A stretch of DNA of 64,000 bases, from positions 124,001 to 188,000 of the forward strand of contig CACNTB010000001.1 in the NCBI GenBank assembly GCA_902623305.1. The letters run 5' to 3'. This DNA is from an uncultured Pelagibacteraceae bacterium (lineage in GTDB: Bacteria > Pseudomonadota > Alphaproteobacteria > Pelagibacterales > Pelagibacteraceae). Position 1 is the first letter of the stretch. Each line of letters opens with the position of its first letter. A model generated the notes under the pieces. That model made no database searches. It saw only the letters and a program-made list of their open reading frames with translations, and was not told the DNA's origin. The translations under genes and the position numbers were made by a program. Shown in pieces: positions 8,247-16,607 of this stretch.

Positions 8247-9841
8247 TATTGCTGTAGTATCATGTCTGCACCTTTTTCTGCAATCATTATTGTTGGTGCA
8301 TTTGTATTTCCTGAAGTGATGTTTGGCATTATTGATGCATCTATAACTCTTAAATTATTAACACCTCTAACCTTAAGTTTTTCATTTACTACAGACATTT
8401 CATCTTGGCCCATTTTACAGGTTCCCACTGGATGAAAAATAGTTTGTGCATAATTAGAAGCTTCTTTAACTAATTCTTCATCATCATTTAAATGAATACC
8501 AGGTCTATATTCTTCTGGAGTATATTTTTTGAAAGTTTCAGACTCCATTATAATTTTTCTAGTTAATTTAAGCCCTTTAGCTGCAATCATTCTATCGTGA
8601 TCAGTTGATAGATAGTTTTGTTTTATTTTAGCATAAGTTCTTGAATCTTTATCAACAATGCTAACATGCCCTCTACTTGTTGGTCTAATATTTGAAACAG
8701 TAGGGGTGAATGCATGAAAATCATGATTTTTGGTTGCTCCCAAAGTATCCATACTCATAGGCTGAACATGCCATTGTAGATCTGGTAGTTCTAAAGATGG
8801 ATCGCTTTTAGCAAACATACAAAGTTGACTAGCACCCATAGTCATTGGGCCGCTTCTTTTAAAAACGTATTCTAGACCAATCATTAAATTTCCAAATAAA
8901 CTATTTATTTTTTTATTTAAGGATTTCAATCCATTAATTTTATAAATTGGTCTAAGCATTAAATGATCATGTAAGTTTTCTCCAACCCCATTTAAATTTT
9001 GCACAATATCAATCCCAAGATTTTTTAATTTTTCAGGATTTCCTATTCCAGAAACTTGTAAAATTTGAGGAGAGCCAATAGCACCTGATGAAACAATTAT
9101 CTCTCTATCTGCTTGAACTTTTTTTAATTCACTTCCTTCCCAATATTCAACTTCCTTAGCGGTTTTATTTTCAAAATTAATTTTTTTAACATGTGAGTCA
9201 GTTAGTATTTTTAAATTTTTCCTAGTTTTGATTGGATTTAAATAACCAACAGATGTACTACATCTAAAACCATCTTTTTCGGTTACCTGAAAATAACCAC
9301 AGCCATGATTATCACCTGTATTAAAATCTTTTGTTTTCGGAATACCGAATTCTTCAGCAGCATTTTGAAATTCATCTAAAAGTGGAAGATGTATTCTTTG
9401 ATCAGAAACAGATAAAGGGCCACCAACTCCATGAAACTCATCTTTTCCTCTCTCTTGGTTTTCTGCTTTAATAAAATAAGGCAAAACATCATCCCATCCC
9501 CAGCCAGTATTACCTAATTGTCTCCAAATATCATAATCTCTGTGTTGACCTCTTATATACAGCAGACCATTTATAGAAGAACTACCTCCTAAAGTTTTTC
9601 CTCTAGGATACCTAATGGAGATATTGTTCATGCTCTCATCAGGTTCTGTTTTGTAGCACCAATCAGTCTTTGGATTGTGCATTGTTTTAAAATAACCAAC
9701 AGGAATATGTATCCAAGGATAATTATCCTTGCCTCCAGCTTCAATCAACAGTACTTTATTTGAGGGATTTTCAGATAATCTGTTAGCGAGCACACATCCC
9801 GCGGAGCCAGCTCCAAGAATTATAAAATCAAAATTTTCCAT
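8246..9841 (-). CDS. GMC-family FAD dehydrogenase (choline/alcohol dehydrogenase-like)
   Basis: A 531-residue flavoprotein. The FAD motif GAGSAGCVLANRL lies at residues 10-22, the GMC signature YPRGKTLGGSSSINGLLYIRG near 79-99, and the C-terminal active-site His in HPVGTCKMG near 466, followed by GNTNAPTIMIAEKGAD. Family members oxidise choline, polyethylene glycol or other primary alcohols and pass electrons to the respiratory chain. It is similar to BetA, but no betaine aldehyde dehydrogenase gene is nearby, so choline is not proven. It is the first gene of a five-gene minus-strand unit and is divergent from the TRAP substrate-binding gene 142 bases away. Confidence 0.88.
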   Translation of the reverse strand: MENFDFIILGAGSAGCVLANRLSENPSNKVLLIEAGGKDNYPWIHIPVGYFKTMHNPKTDWCYKTEPDESMNNISIRYPRGKTLGGSSSINGLLYIRGQHRDYDIWRQLGNTGWGWDDVLPYFIKAENQERGKDEFHGVGGPLSVSDQRIHLPLLDEFQNAAEEFGIPKTKDFNTGDNHGCGYFQVTEKDGFRCSTSVGYLNPIKTRKNLKILTDSHVKKINFENKTAKEVEYWEGSELKKVQADREIIVSSGAIGSPQILQVSGIGNPEKLKNLGIDIVQNLNGVGENLHDHLMLRPIYKINGLKSLNKKINSLFGNLMIGLEYVFKRSGPMTMGASQLCMFAKSDPSLELPDLQWHVQPMSMDTLGATKNHDFHAFTPTVSNIRPTSRGHVSIVDKDSRTYAKIKQNYLSTDHDRMIAAKGLKLTRKIIMESETFKKYTPEEYRPGIHLNDDEELVKEASNYAQTIFHPVGTCKMGQDEMSVVNEKLKVRGVNNLRVIDASIMPNITSGNTNAPTIMIAEKGADMILQQ

Positions 9842-9983
9842 TAATAAGAACTCTTATAAATTAAATATTTTTTATTTGTAATATTTCTGTACACAAAAAA
9901 TTAAAATAATCCAATATTAGCACTTGTTTTAGATTTCATTCTTTGACAAGCTTTGATTTTTAAAAATAAAGAGAGGGAAAAAA

Positions 9984-11078
9984 ATGAAAAAAATCATTTC
10001 AATGTTATTTGCAGTTGCTATGGTATTTGGATTTATTTCAAATGCTAATGCTGCAAAAACACTAAAATGTCAGACAGTTCTTAACACTAAAGCTGATGAA
10101 GTTAAAATGTTAAAGGACTTTACTGACACAGTTACAACTTTGACAGGCGGATCTCTTAAGTTTGAAATTATGCCTGCTGGAGCTGTAGTTGGGGTAAAAG
10201 AAACTTTAGACGCAGTTGACAAAGGTCTAATTGATTGTGGATTTGCTTGGACGCACTATTGGTCAGGTGATCACCCTGCAGCTATGTTATTTGGTTCGCC
10301 AGTAGCTGGTGGTGGTGTAGGTATTGATAACATCGCATTCTTATCATGGTTTCAGTATGGTGGAGGAAAAGAGCTATACGACAGACTTTGGAAAGAAATG
10401 GGAAGAGATATTAAAGGATTTATGATTCAACCAGTTGGTCCTGAAGCTTTAGGTTGGTTTCCAAAACCAATTAAAGATATGGCTGATTTTAGAAAATATA
10501 AATTCAGAACTCCTCCAGGAATTCCAGGACAAACTTATAAAGACATCGGTATAGCATCTGTTGCTATGGGCGGTGGAGACATTTTACCAGCTTTAGAAGC
10601 AGGAACTATTGATGCTGCTGAATGGTGTTGTCCAAAGCCAGACTTAACGTTTGGTTTCCAAAAAGTATTAAAGCACTACTACTTACAAGGTTTACACCAA
10701 GTAGTCGTAAATGCTGACTTTTATATTACTGGAAAAACATATGAAGCTATGAGTGCCCATGAGAAGAAGTCTATAGAAGTTGCAGCAAATGCATCTCTAG
10801 CGAAATCTCTAAGTTACAGAATCTATGAAAACGGAAAAGCTTTAAAAGAGCTTACAGAAGTTCATGGTGTAAAATTAGAAGACACTCCTTCTGATTACTT
10901 CACAGAATACATGGCAGCTGCTAAGAAAAGTTTGGAAACAAACGCAGCTAAAAATGCATTCTTTGCTGAAGTTTGGGATTCTATGAAAGAATTTGCTGAT
11001 ATTGCAGTTCCTTTCTGGAGTGGTGCTCAAATGTCTAATGCAAAGCTAGGAATGGCTCACGCAGCAACATTAAAGTAA
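9984..11078 (+). CDS. dctP: TRAP transporter substrate-binding protein (DctP/TakP-like)
   Basis: A 364-residue periplasmic solute-binding protein with a clear signal peptide (about residues 1-23, ending SNANA). Family blocks include PVGPEALGWFPKPI near residue 147, YKFRTPPG near 170 and ALEAGTIDAAEW near 205, similar to the 2-oxoacid-binding TakP group. The binding site lies around the EW motif, but the ligand cannot be read off. GAGAGGG lies six bases before the start codon, the strongest ribosome-binding site seen in the window, as expected for an abundant binding protein. An intrinsic terminator follows directly, probably keeping the two permease genes at lower expression. Confidence 0.92.
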   Translation: MKKIISMLFAVAMVFGFISNANAAKTLKCQTVLNTKADEVKMLKDFTDTVTTLTGGSLKFEIMPAGAVVGVKETLDAVDKGLIDCGFAWTHYWSGDHPAAMLFGSPVAGGGVGIDNIAFLSWFQYGGGKELYDRLWKEMGRDIKGFMIQPVGPEALGWFPKPIKDMADFRKYKFRTPPGIPGQTYKDIGIASVAMGGGDILPALEAGTIDAAEWCCPKPDLTFGFQKVLKHYYLQGLHQVVVNADFYITGKTYEAMSAHEKKSIEVAANASLAKSLSYRIYENGKALKELTEVHGVKLEDTPSDYFTEYMAAAKKSLETNAAKNAFFAEVWDSMKEFADIAVPFWSGAQMSNAKLGMAHAATLK

Positions 11079-11097
11079 TCATTAAATAATCTTTATG

Positions 11098-11133
11098 TTA
11101 GAGCGGACTATAAAGTCCGCTCTAATTTTTTTT
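11098..11133 (+). terminator. Intrinsic terminator/attenuator between dctP and dctQ
   Basis: TAGAGCGGACT pairs perfectly with AGTCCGCTCTA over 11 base pairs with an ATAA loop, followed by eight T residues at 11126-11133. It lies 20 bases after the dctP stop and 10 bases before dctQ. Partial read-through would give more binding protein than permease, a common arrangement for binding-protein-dependent transporters. Confidence 0.92.
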
Positions 11134-11143
11134 ATAAAATTTT

Positions 11144-11758
11144 ATGGCAGACGAACCAGGTAAATTAGATATATCCGATGAAATGATTGCCGAAAGGCGA
11201 GGTGGTTCAGGAAAAATGCCAAGTGATATGCCACCATGGATGGCAAGTTCAATTGTAAATATTGATAAATTTAGTAAATGGGTTGGTAATGTAGTTTGTT
11301 GGATATTAATGCCATTAATTCTTGCAATGACTTACGAGGTCTTTGCAAGAAAACTATTTCATTCTCCAACAATTTGGGCTTATGACATCAGTCGATTTTT
11401 ATATGGTGCACTTTTTATGTTGGGTGCTGGGTATGCACTTTCAAAAGGAGTTCATATTAGAGCAGATTTTTTATATAGAAATTTTAAAACTAAGAATCAA
11501 GGTACTATCGATTTTTGGTTATATATTTTATTTTATTTTCCAGGCTTACTTGTGTTTCTTTATATGACTATTGGATATGTAGGTGAGTCTATCCAAAGAG
11601 GTGAGAGAGGAATGGATACTACTTGGATGCCATATATGTGGCCAATAAAAACTTGTCTATTAATTGGTATAATATTTTTACTAATCCAAGGTATTTCAGA
11701 ATTATTAAAAAGTTATTGGGCTGCTACAAGAGGAAAATGGCCAGGGGAAGATAAATGA
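11144..11758 (+). CDS. dctQ: TRAP transporter small permease subunit
   Basis: A 204-residue membrane protein with four predicted helices, after a polar N-terminal tail of about 45 residues that is longer than usual for the family. The segment FARKLFHSPTIWAYDISRFLYGALFMLGAGYAL is typical of DctQ, as is the later RGERGMDTTWMPYMWPIK. DctQ forms the membrane complex with DctM and supports sodium-driven uptake of the solute delivered by DctP. Its stop overlaps the dctM start by four bases (ATGA), indicating translational coupling. Confidence 0.9.
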   Translation: MADEPGKLDISDEMIAERRGGSGKMPSDMPPWMASSIVNIDKFSKWVGNVVCWILMPLILAMTYEVFARKLFHSPTIWAYDISRFLYGALFMLGAGYALSKGVHIRADFLYRNFKTKNQGTIDFWLYILFYFPGLLVFLYMTIGYVGESIQRGERGMDTTWMPYMWPIKTCLLIGIIFLLIQGISELLKSYWAATRGKWPGEDK

Positions 11759-13089
11759 TAGCAGAATTAATTGATCCAGCCATTTTAGGATTTATTTTAG
11801 TTGGTGTAATGCTTTTTGCAATATTTGTAGGATTTCCCATTTCATTTACTTTGATATTCTTAGGCTTTGTTTTTGGATACTTGGGATTTGGAAAATTAGT
11901 TTTTTATTTAATGACCCTCCAGTTCTCGATGGTTATGACCGAACAAACTCTCGCAGCTGTCCCTCTATTTGTCTTTATGGGAATTATGATGGAACAAGCA
12001 GGATTAATGGAAAGATTATTTTCTTCATTCCAAATGATGTTAGCTAAAGTAAGAGGTTCTTTGTATTATGCTGTTTTATTTGTTTCAGTTATTTTTGCTG
12101 CAGCAACAGGAATTGTTGGTGCATCAGTTACTATTCTTGGAATTATGGCTGCAAAATCAATGAATAGGTCGGGCTATGATGTAAGACTTGCGGCAGGTAC
12201 GATTACTGCCGGAGGAACCTTAGGAATTTTAATACCACCAAGTATTATGCTTGTAGTAATGGGTCCAATAATGGAGATACCTGTAATTGACTTATTTGCT
12301 GCTGCAATTATTCCAGGAATTCTTTTAGCAGGTTTATACGCGGGTTACACAACAATTAGATGTATGATTAATCCTAAGTTAGGACCTGTAATTCCTGAGG
12401 AGATGAGATCAGCAAGTATGAAAGATGTTTGGATTGAGTTTTTTTTAGGTTTAGTTCCTCCTGCGGCTCTAGTTTTTGCTGCGTTAGGAAGTATTTTATT
12501 TGGTTTTGCAACTCCGACAGAAGCTGCTGGTTGCGGTGCAATGGGTGCATTGTTACTTTCATTAGCATATAAAAAATTAACTTTATCAAAACTTCAAGAA
12601 GCACTTGTTAAAACTTTAGAAATTACTGCTTTGATAATGGTTTTAGTTGCTGCTTCAAACTTCTTTGGGGCTGTTTTTGCAAGGTTAGGAACACCTACTT
12701 TGTTAACAGAATTTTTATTAGGTTTAGAGATGAACAAATATTTTATTCTAGCAATTGTAATGGTAGCTATATTTTTACTAGGCTGGCCATTAGAGTGGGT
12801 ACCAATTGTGATGATTATTGTACCAATAATTTTACCTTTGGTTGAAGCATTAGGTTTTAATTTAACTTGGTTTGCAATCCTGGTTGCTGTCAATCTCCAG
12901 ACCGCCTGGCTATCTCCACCCGTGGCATTATCAGCATATTTTTTAAAAGGTGTAGTTCCAGAGTGGGATTTAAAAGATATTTATTATGGAATGATGCAAT
13001 TTATGGTTCTACAAGTAATAGGTTTAATTTTAATAATTATATTTCCTCAAATTGCCCTTTGGTTACCAACTCTCTTATATGGACAGTAG
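11755..13089 (+). CDS. dctM: TRAP transporter large permease subunit
   Basis: A 444-residue multi-helix inner-membrane protein of the DctM family. The blocks TGIVGASVTILGIMA near residue 120, GGTLGILIPPSIMLVVMG near 148-165 and FATPTEAAGCGAMGA near 248 are diagnostic. It is the sodium-coupled transport channel of the TRAP system; family members take up carboxylates, keto acids, ectoine or sulfonates. The DctP/DctQ/DctM set is complete and of normal lengths. Substrate is unknown; the GMC dehydrogenase upstream and the SDR and NCS1 permease downstream hint at a hydroxylated or nitrogen-containing solute. Confidence 0.93.
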   Translation: MIAELIDPAILGFILVGVMLFAIFVGFPISFTLIFLGFVFGYLGFGKLVFYLMTLQFSMVMTEQTLAAVPLFVFMGIMMEQAGLMERLFSSFQMMLAKVRGSLYYAVLFVSVIFAAATGIVGASVTILGIMAAKSMNRSGYDVRLAAGTITAGGTLGILIPPSIMLVVMGPIMEIPVIDLFAAAIIPGILLAGLYAGYTTIRCMINPKLGPVIPEEMRSASMKDVWIEFFLGLVPPAALVFAALGSILFGFATPTEAAGCGAMGALLLSLAYKKLTLSKLQEALVKTLEITALIMVLVAASNFFGAVFARLGTPTLLTEFLLGLEMNKYFILAIVMVAIFLLGWPLEWVPIVMIIVPIILPLVEALGFNLTWFAILVAVNLQTAWLSPPVALSAYFLKGVVPEWDLKDIYYGMMQFMVLQVIGLILIIIFPQIALWLPTLLYGQ

Positions 13090-13114
13090 AATTTATTAGT
13101 TTAAAATAAATTCA

Positions 13115-14572
13115 GTGAATCAGCCAAAAGTAAAATATTCTCTTTCTAATTGGGACTTAGTAACAGTTAATCCAAATTATAAAACTTGGAATTGGAAGGA
13201 TTTATTTTGTTTTTGGGGTGTTAATGTACAAAGTATAATTGGTTTTTCTTTAATATCCTCTCTCTACTTAATTTATAGTTTAAATGTATTTGTCGTTTTT
13301 TTCGGAATAATATTAGGATCTTTTTTTGTTTATTTGTTTTCAAATATTATTGGAAAACCTTCTCAAAAATTTGGTTTACCATTTGCAGTATTGTTAAGAT
13401 CTTCATTAGGATTTAATGGTGCTAAATTTTTTGGATTAATCAGAAGTTTTGTTGGAATATTTTTATTTGGAATTCAAACTTATTTTTTGTCTAAAATTTT
13501 AGTTTATTTAATTAGAATAGTAATTTTTTCTATAGATAATTCATTATTACAGCAGGAAATATTTATTTTTTATTATTTTGGTATGAATATTATTGATTGG
13601 TCTGCAATAGTTATAACAATTATTTTACAGACTTTGTTTTTTACTATTGGAATGCAGCATAATAAGAAAATAATTAATTTCTCTGCTATAACAGTCTACA
13701 CAGGCATGGTTATTTTTTTCTTTGCTGTTTTATTAAGTGATGTAAAAATAACTATTGAAGCTTTTTCAAATATATTTAACCTTAATAATTTTTTAGATAT
13801 AAATAATTTAGCTCCTCTGATTACAGTTGCTGGAACAATATTTGCTTATTTTTCAATTTTAATAATTAGTTTTGGAGATTATTCTAGGTATGTAAAAAAT
13901 GAGCAAGAATTAAAAAAAGGAAACTTAAGTTTAATTTTGAATTTAATTATTTTTTCTTTTTTTTCAGTATTCATAGTTATAGGTTCTGATGTTTTTCTTA
14001 ATCAAAAATTTTCGGATATGGAAAGAATTTTTACTAATCCAACAGATATAGTTGGAAAGTTTAACAATATACAAATAACAATAGTTGTACTATTTTTTAT
14101 CATAATTGCCTCAGCTTCTACAAACTTAGTTGCTAATTATATACCATCACAATATTCTTTAATAAATTTCGCACCTTCTTTACTAAGCTTAAAAAGTGTA
14201 AGTTATTTAATTTCATTTTTAGGATTATTGATTGCGATATTCTGGCTAACTGTATTAAGCCAAATAGGAATTTTATCCTTTGTTGATACCTTTGGTGCTT
14301 TTTTTGGTCCTTTATTTGGAGTGATGGCTGCTGATTATTATTTAATTAAAAATCAAGAATTAAGTAATAAAGATCTATATTCTTTAGACAAAGATAGTGC
14401 TTATTATTATTCAGGTGGTTGGCATATAAAAGGTGTTTATTCTTTAATATTAGGATTTATTTTTTCAGCTTCTACAATTTGGAACACTAATTTAATGTTT
14501 TTACAATCTTATGCTTGGATAATAGGTGCATTTGTTGCCTGGATAACATACTACTTGTTAGCAAAAAAATAA
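13115..14572 (+). CDS. NCS1-family nucleobase/cation symporter
   Basis: A 485-residue permease with about twelve hydrophobic helices. The N-terminal SNWDLVTVNPNYKTWNWKDLFCFWG is the conserved start of NCS1 transporters (cytosine, uracil, allantoin, thiamine), and GKPSQKFGLPFAVLLRSSLGFNGAK near residues 83-107 is the family block after helix 2. The start is GTG; no ATG fits before the conserved region. It lies 25 bases after dctM on the same strand and is followed at 5 bases by an SDR gene, so the five genes may form one unit. The base composition is more AT-rich than the TRAP genes. The transported compound is not determinable by reading. Confidence 0.85.
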   Translation: MNQPKVKYSLSNWDLVTVNPNYKTWNWKDLFCFWGVNVQSIIGFSLISSLYLIYSLNVFVVFFGIILGSFFVYLFSNIIGKPSQKFGLPFAVLLRSSLGFNGAKFFGLIRSFVGIFLFGIQTYFLSKILVYLIRIVIFSIDNSLLQQEIFIFYYFGMNIIDWSAIVITIILQTLFFTIGMQHNKKIINFSAITVYTGMVIFFFAVLLSDVKITIEAFSNIFNLNNFLDINNLAPLITVAGTIFAYFSILIISFGDYSRYVKNEQELKKGNLSLILNLIIFSFFSVFIVIGSDVFLNQKFSDMERIFTNPTDIVGKFNNIQITIVVLFFIIIASASTNLVANYIPSQYSLINFAPSLLSLKSVSYLISFLGLLIAIFWLTVLSQIGILSFVDTFGAFFGPLFGVMAADYYLIKNQELSNKDLYSLDKDSAYYYSGGWHIKGVYSLILGFIFSASTIWNTNLMFLQSYAWIIGAFVAWITYYLLAKK

Positions 14573-14577
14573 TTTTA

Positions 14578-15324
14578 ATGCACATATTTGATTTTAAAAA
14601 TAGAACGGCAGTAGTTACTGGTGGAGCCCAGGGGTTTGGTTTAGATGTTGCAAAAAGATTTTTAGAATCTGGCGCTAAAGTATTTATATGGGATATCGAT
14701 GAAAAGCTTCTTAAATCAGCAGTTGATGAGGTTAATAACCCTAATTTATTTTATAGTGTTGTTGATATTTCGAATTTTCAAGATGTAGAAAAAAATGTTG
14801 CAGATATAACCACAAAGTCAAATATTGATATTTTAATAAATAATGCTGGGATAACAGGTCCCACAGGTCCTTTATGGGAATATGATGTTGATATGTGGAA
14901 TAAAATTGTTCAGATAAATTTAATCGGTACCTTTAACTGTTGTCGAGCAATAGTTCCAAATATGATTAAAAACAATTATGGTAGAATTGTTAATGTAGCT
15001 TCTGTTGCTGGAAAAGATGGAAATGCTAATGCAAGCGCATATAGCTCCGGAAAAGCTGGAGTAATTGGATTAACTAAAGCTTTAGGTAAAGAATTGGCTG
15101 ACAAAGACATAGCTGTAAATGCTGTTACTCCAGCTGGTGCTAAAACTAGAATTTTAGATCAAATGAGTAAAGAGCACGTACAAAGGATGCTATCAAAGGT
15201 TCCAAGAGGGAGATTTCTTGAAATTTATGAGTTTACATCATTAGTTTGCTGGCTTTCTTCAGAAGAGAATACTTTTTCTACAGCTGCGGTATTCGATATT
15301 AGTGGTGGTAGATCAACATATTAG
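14578..15324 (+). CDS. SDR-family oxidoreductase (3-oxoacyl-ACP reductase-like)
   Basis: A 248-residue short-chain dehydrogenase from the ATG at 14578; the track start at 14515 lies inside the permease gene and adds a non-conserved tail. The cofactor motif TGGAQGFG is at about residues 13-20, NNAG near 88, catalytic Ser in NVASVAG near 140 and YSSGK near 154-158. The end, SGGRSTY, matches a FabG-like subgroup often associated with sugar or polyol catabolism. It probably oxidises or reduces a compound brought in by the adjacent transporters. Confidence 0.87.
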   Translation: MHIFDFKNRTAVVTGGAQGFGLDVAKRFLESGAKVFIWDIDEKLLKSAVDEVNNPNLFYSVVDISNFQDVEKNVADITTKSNIDILINNAGITGPTGPLWEYDVDMWNKIVQINLIGTFNCCRAIVPNMIKNNYGRIVNVASVAGKDGNANASAYSSGKAGVIGLTKALGKELADKDIAVNAVTPAGAKTRILDQMSKEHVQRMLSKVPRGRFLEIYEFTSLVCWLSSEENTFSTAAVFDISGGRSTY

Positions 15325-15449
15325 TCTCTAGGATTAGAAACTATTTTTACATCTTTATTTTGATTTTTAATAGTATTTTTAACCATAACTGGTGCTGTAA
15401 TCATTATTGACCAATATATAAGAAGTATAAACACAGAAATTATTTTCAT
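15321..15449 (-). CDS. Small single-span membrane peptide (hypothetical)
   Basis: A 42-residue frame not in the track, from ATG at 15449 to TAA at 15321-15323, overlapping the SDR stop. It begins MKIISVFILLIYWSIMITAP, a single hydrophobic helix, followed by a polar, Lys/Asn-rich tail. It occupies a gap that is otherwise long for this genome. No homologue is recognised, and AT-rich DNA can give such frames by chance. Confidence 0.4.
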   Translation of the reverse strand: MKIISVFILLIYWSIMITAPVMVKNTIKNQNKDVKIVSNPRD

Positions 15450-15491
15450 ATTACTCAATTAACAATTAATTTTGAATTTAGAATGTTGAAA

Positions 15492-15519
15492 TTGTGACTG
15501 AATATTGAATTTATATAAA
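15492..15519 (+). promoter_or_regulatory. Predicted sigma-70 promoter for the DUF3047 gene
   Basis: TTGTGA (15492-15497) and TATAAA (15514-15519) are separated by 16 bases, and the ATG follows 19 bases after the -10 box. The spacing and -10 box match the tRNA promoters elsewhere in the window; the -35 box matches consensus at four of six positions. Confidence 0.4.
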
Positions 15520-15538
15520 ATCTATCTATAAGAAGAAC

Positions 15539-16189
15539 ATGTTAAAAATTTTTTATATTTTTATTACATCTTTAATCTTTCTTAGTTTTGCATATGCAGA
15601 AAATGTTAAAGTTTTCGAATTTACTGAAAAAGAATTGTCAGAACTTAAGATACGTAAAGTAAGAGGAGCAGATAATAATACTTCTTATACGATTGGATCA
15701 AATGAGAATGGTAATTTTTTAAAAGCAGTAGCTGATAATGCTGCTTCAGGCCTTGGAAAAGAGATAAAAATTGACCTAAATAAAACGCCTTTTATCAATA
15801 TTACATGGAAAATTGAGAAGGACCTTCATGGGATTAAAGAAAATACAAAAAAAGGACATGATTATGCTGCCCGTGTTTTTGTAATTAAAAAAACTGGAGC
15901 TACACCTTTGTCAAATAGAGCAATTAATTACGTTTTTTCAAGCAATAGCAAAGTTGGTGAAAATAGACCCAGTCCATATACAAAAAAATCAATAGACAAT
16001 GTATTAGCAACTACTAAGGACAACCTAAATAAATGGGTAACAGTAAAGGCTAATGTTAAAGAAGATTTTAAAAAATTTCACGATTTAGATGTGAATGAAT
16101 TAGATGGTTTAGCTATAATGGCTGATACTGATAATTCAAAAATGAAATCAATTTCTTTTTTTCAAAATATTTACTTTTCAGCCAAGTAA
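15539..16189 (+). CDS. DUF3047-domain secreted protein
   Basis: A 216-residue protein with a signal peptide (hydrophobic run ending FAYA at about residue 20). The remainder matches the DUF3047 pattern: ITWKIEKDLHG near 81, GHDYAARVFVI near 100, INYVFSS near 124 with a following PSPYTK, and DVNELDGLAIMADTDNS near 185. These proteins are predicted to be periplasmic beta-sandwich domains of unknown function, possibly binding carbohydrate. It has its own probable promoter and sits 4 bases before the thioesterase gene, so the two may be cotranscribed. Confidence 0.82.
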   Translation: MLKIFYIFITSLIFLSFAYAENVKVFEFTEKELSELKIRKVRGADNNTSYTIGSNENGNFLKAVADNAASGLGKEIKIDLNKTPFINITWKIEKDLHGIKENTKKGHDYAARVFVIKKTGATPLSNRAINYVFSSNSKVGENRPSPYTKKSIDNVLATTKDNLNKWVTVKANVKEDFKKFHDLDVNELDGLAIMADTDNSKMKSISFFQNIYFSAK

Positions 16190-16193
16190 TTAA

Positions 16194-16607
16194 ATGAGAA
16201 AAAGCTTTAATCATAAAATCAAAGTTTATTACGAGGATACTGATGCTGGAGGAGTTGTTTATTACGCTAATTATTTGAAGTTTCTTGAGAGAGCAAGATC
16301 TGAAGCATTATCAGAAATTGAATTAAGTAATTTGATAATTAAAAAGGATTATGGTGCATTAATTGTTGTTAAATCATGTAATATAGATTTTAATAAATCA
16401 GCACATCTTGAAGATCAATTAGAGATTAATTCATTTGTAACTTCTTTTAGCAAAACATCTTTTACAATGAGTCAGTCTATTTATCGAAATAAAGATATTA
16501 TTGTAAAATCAAAGGTTCATTTAGTTTTTGTTAATGAAAAAAGCAAACCAATAAAAATTCCAGAAAATATTTTAAAAAGCCTCAAACCTTTTTTATCTAT
16601 CAATTAA
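16194..16607 (+). CDS. YbgC/FadM-family acyl-CoA thioesterase
   Basis: A 137-residue single hot-dog domain. The motif YYEDTDAGGVVYYANYLKFLERAR near residues 11-32 contains the catalytic Asp and the tyrosines characteristic of YbgC-type thioesterases, which cleave short- or long-chain acyl-CoA or acyl-ACP. In many bacteria ybgC begins the tol-pal operon; no tol genes follow here. It overlaps the convergent uracil-DNA glycosylase gene by four bases at the 3' end. Confidence 0.88.
   Translation: MRKSFNHKIKVYYEDTDAGGVVYYANYLKFLERARSEALSEIELSNLIIKKDYGALIVVKSCNIDFNKSAHLEDQLEINSFVTSFSKTSFTMSQSIYRNKDIIVKSKVHLVFVNEKSKPIKIPENILKSLKPFLSIN

Noticed and set aside
9943-9948. Perfect TTGACA upstream of dctP considered as a -35 box
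   Set aside because: The matching -10 position would put the transcript start within a few bases of the ATG and inside the strong ribosome-binding site, and no good -10 box is present.
12374-12893. Two minus-strand ORFs opposite dctM
   Set aside because: Both lie entirely within the conserved dctM frame and show no domain features.
14515-14577. Upstream start of the second SDR given in the track
   Set aside because: The extension overlaps the NCS1 permease and carries a Cys/Leu-rich stretch foreign to SDR proteins; the ATG at 14578 starts at the conserved Rossmann strand.
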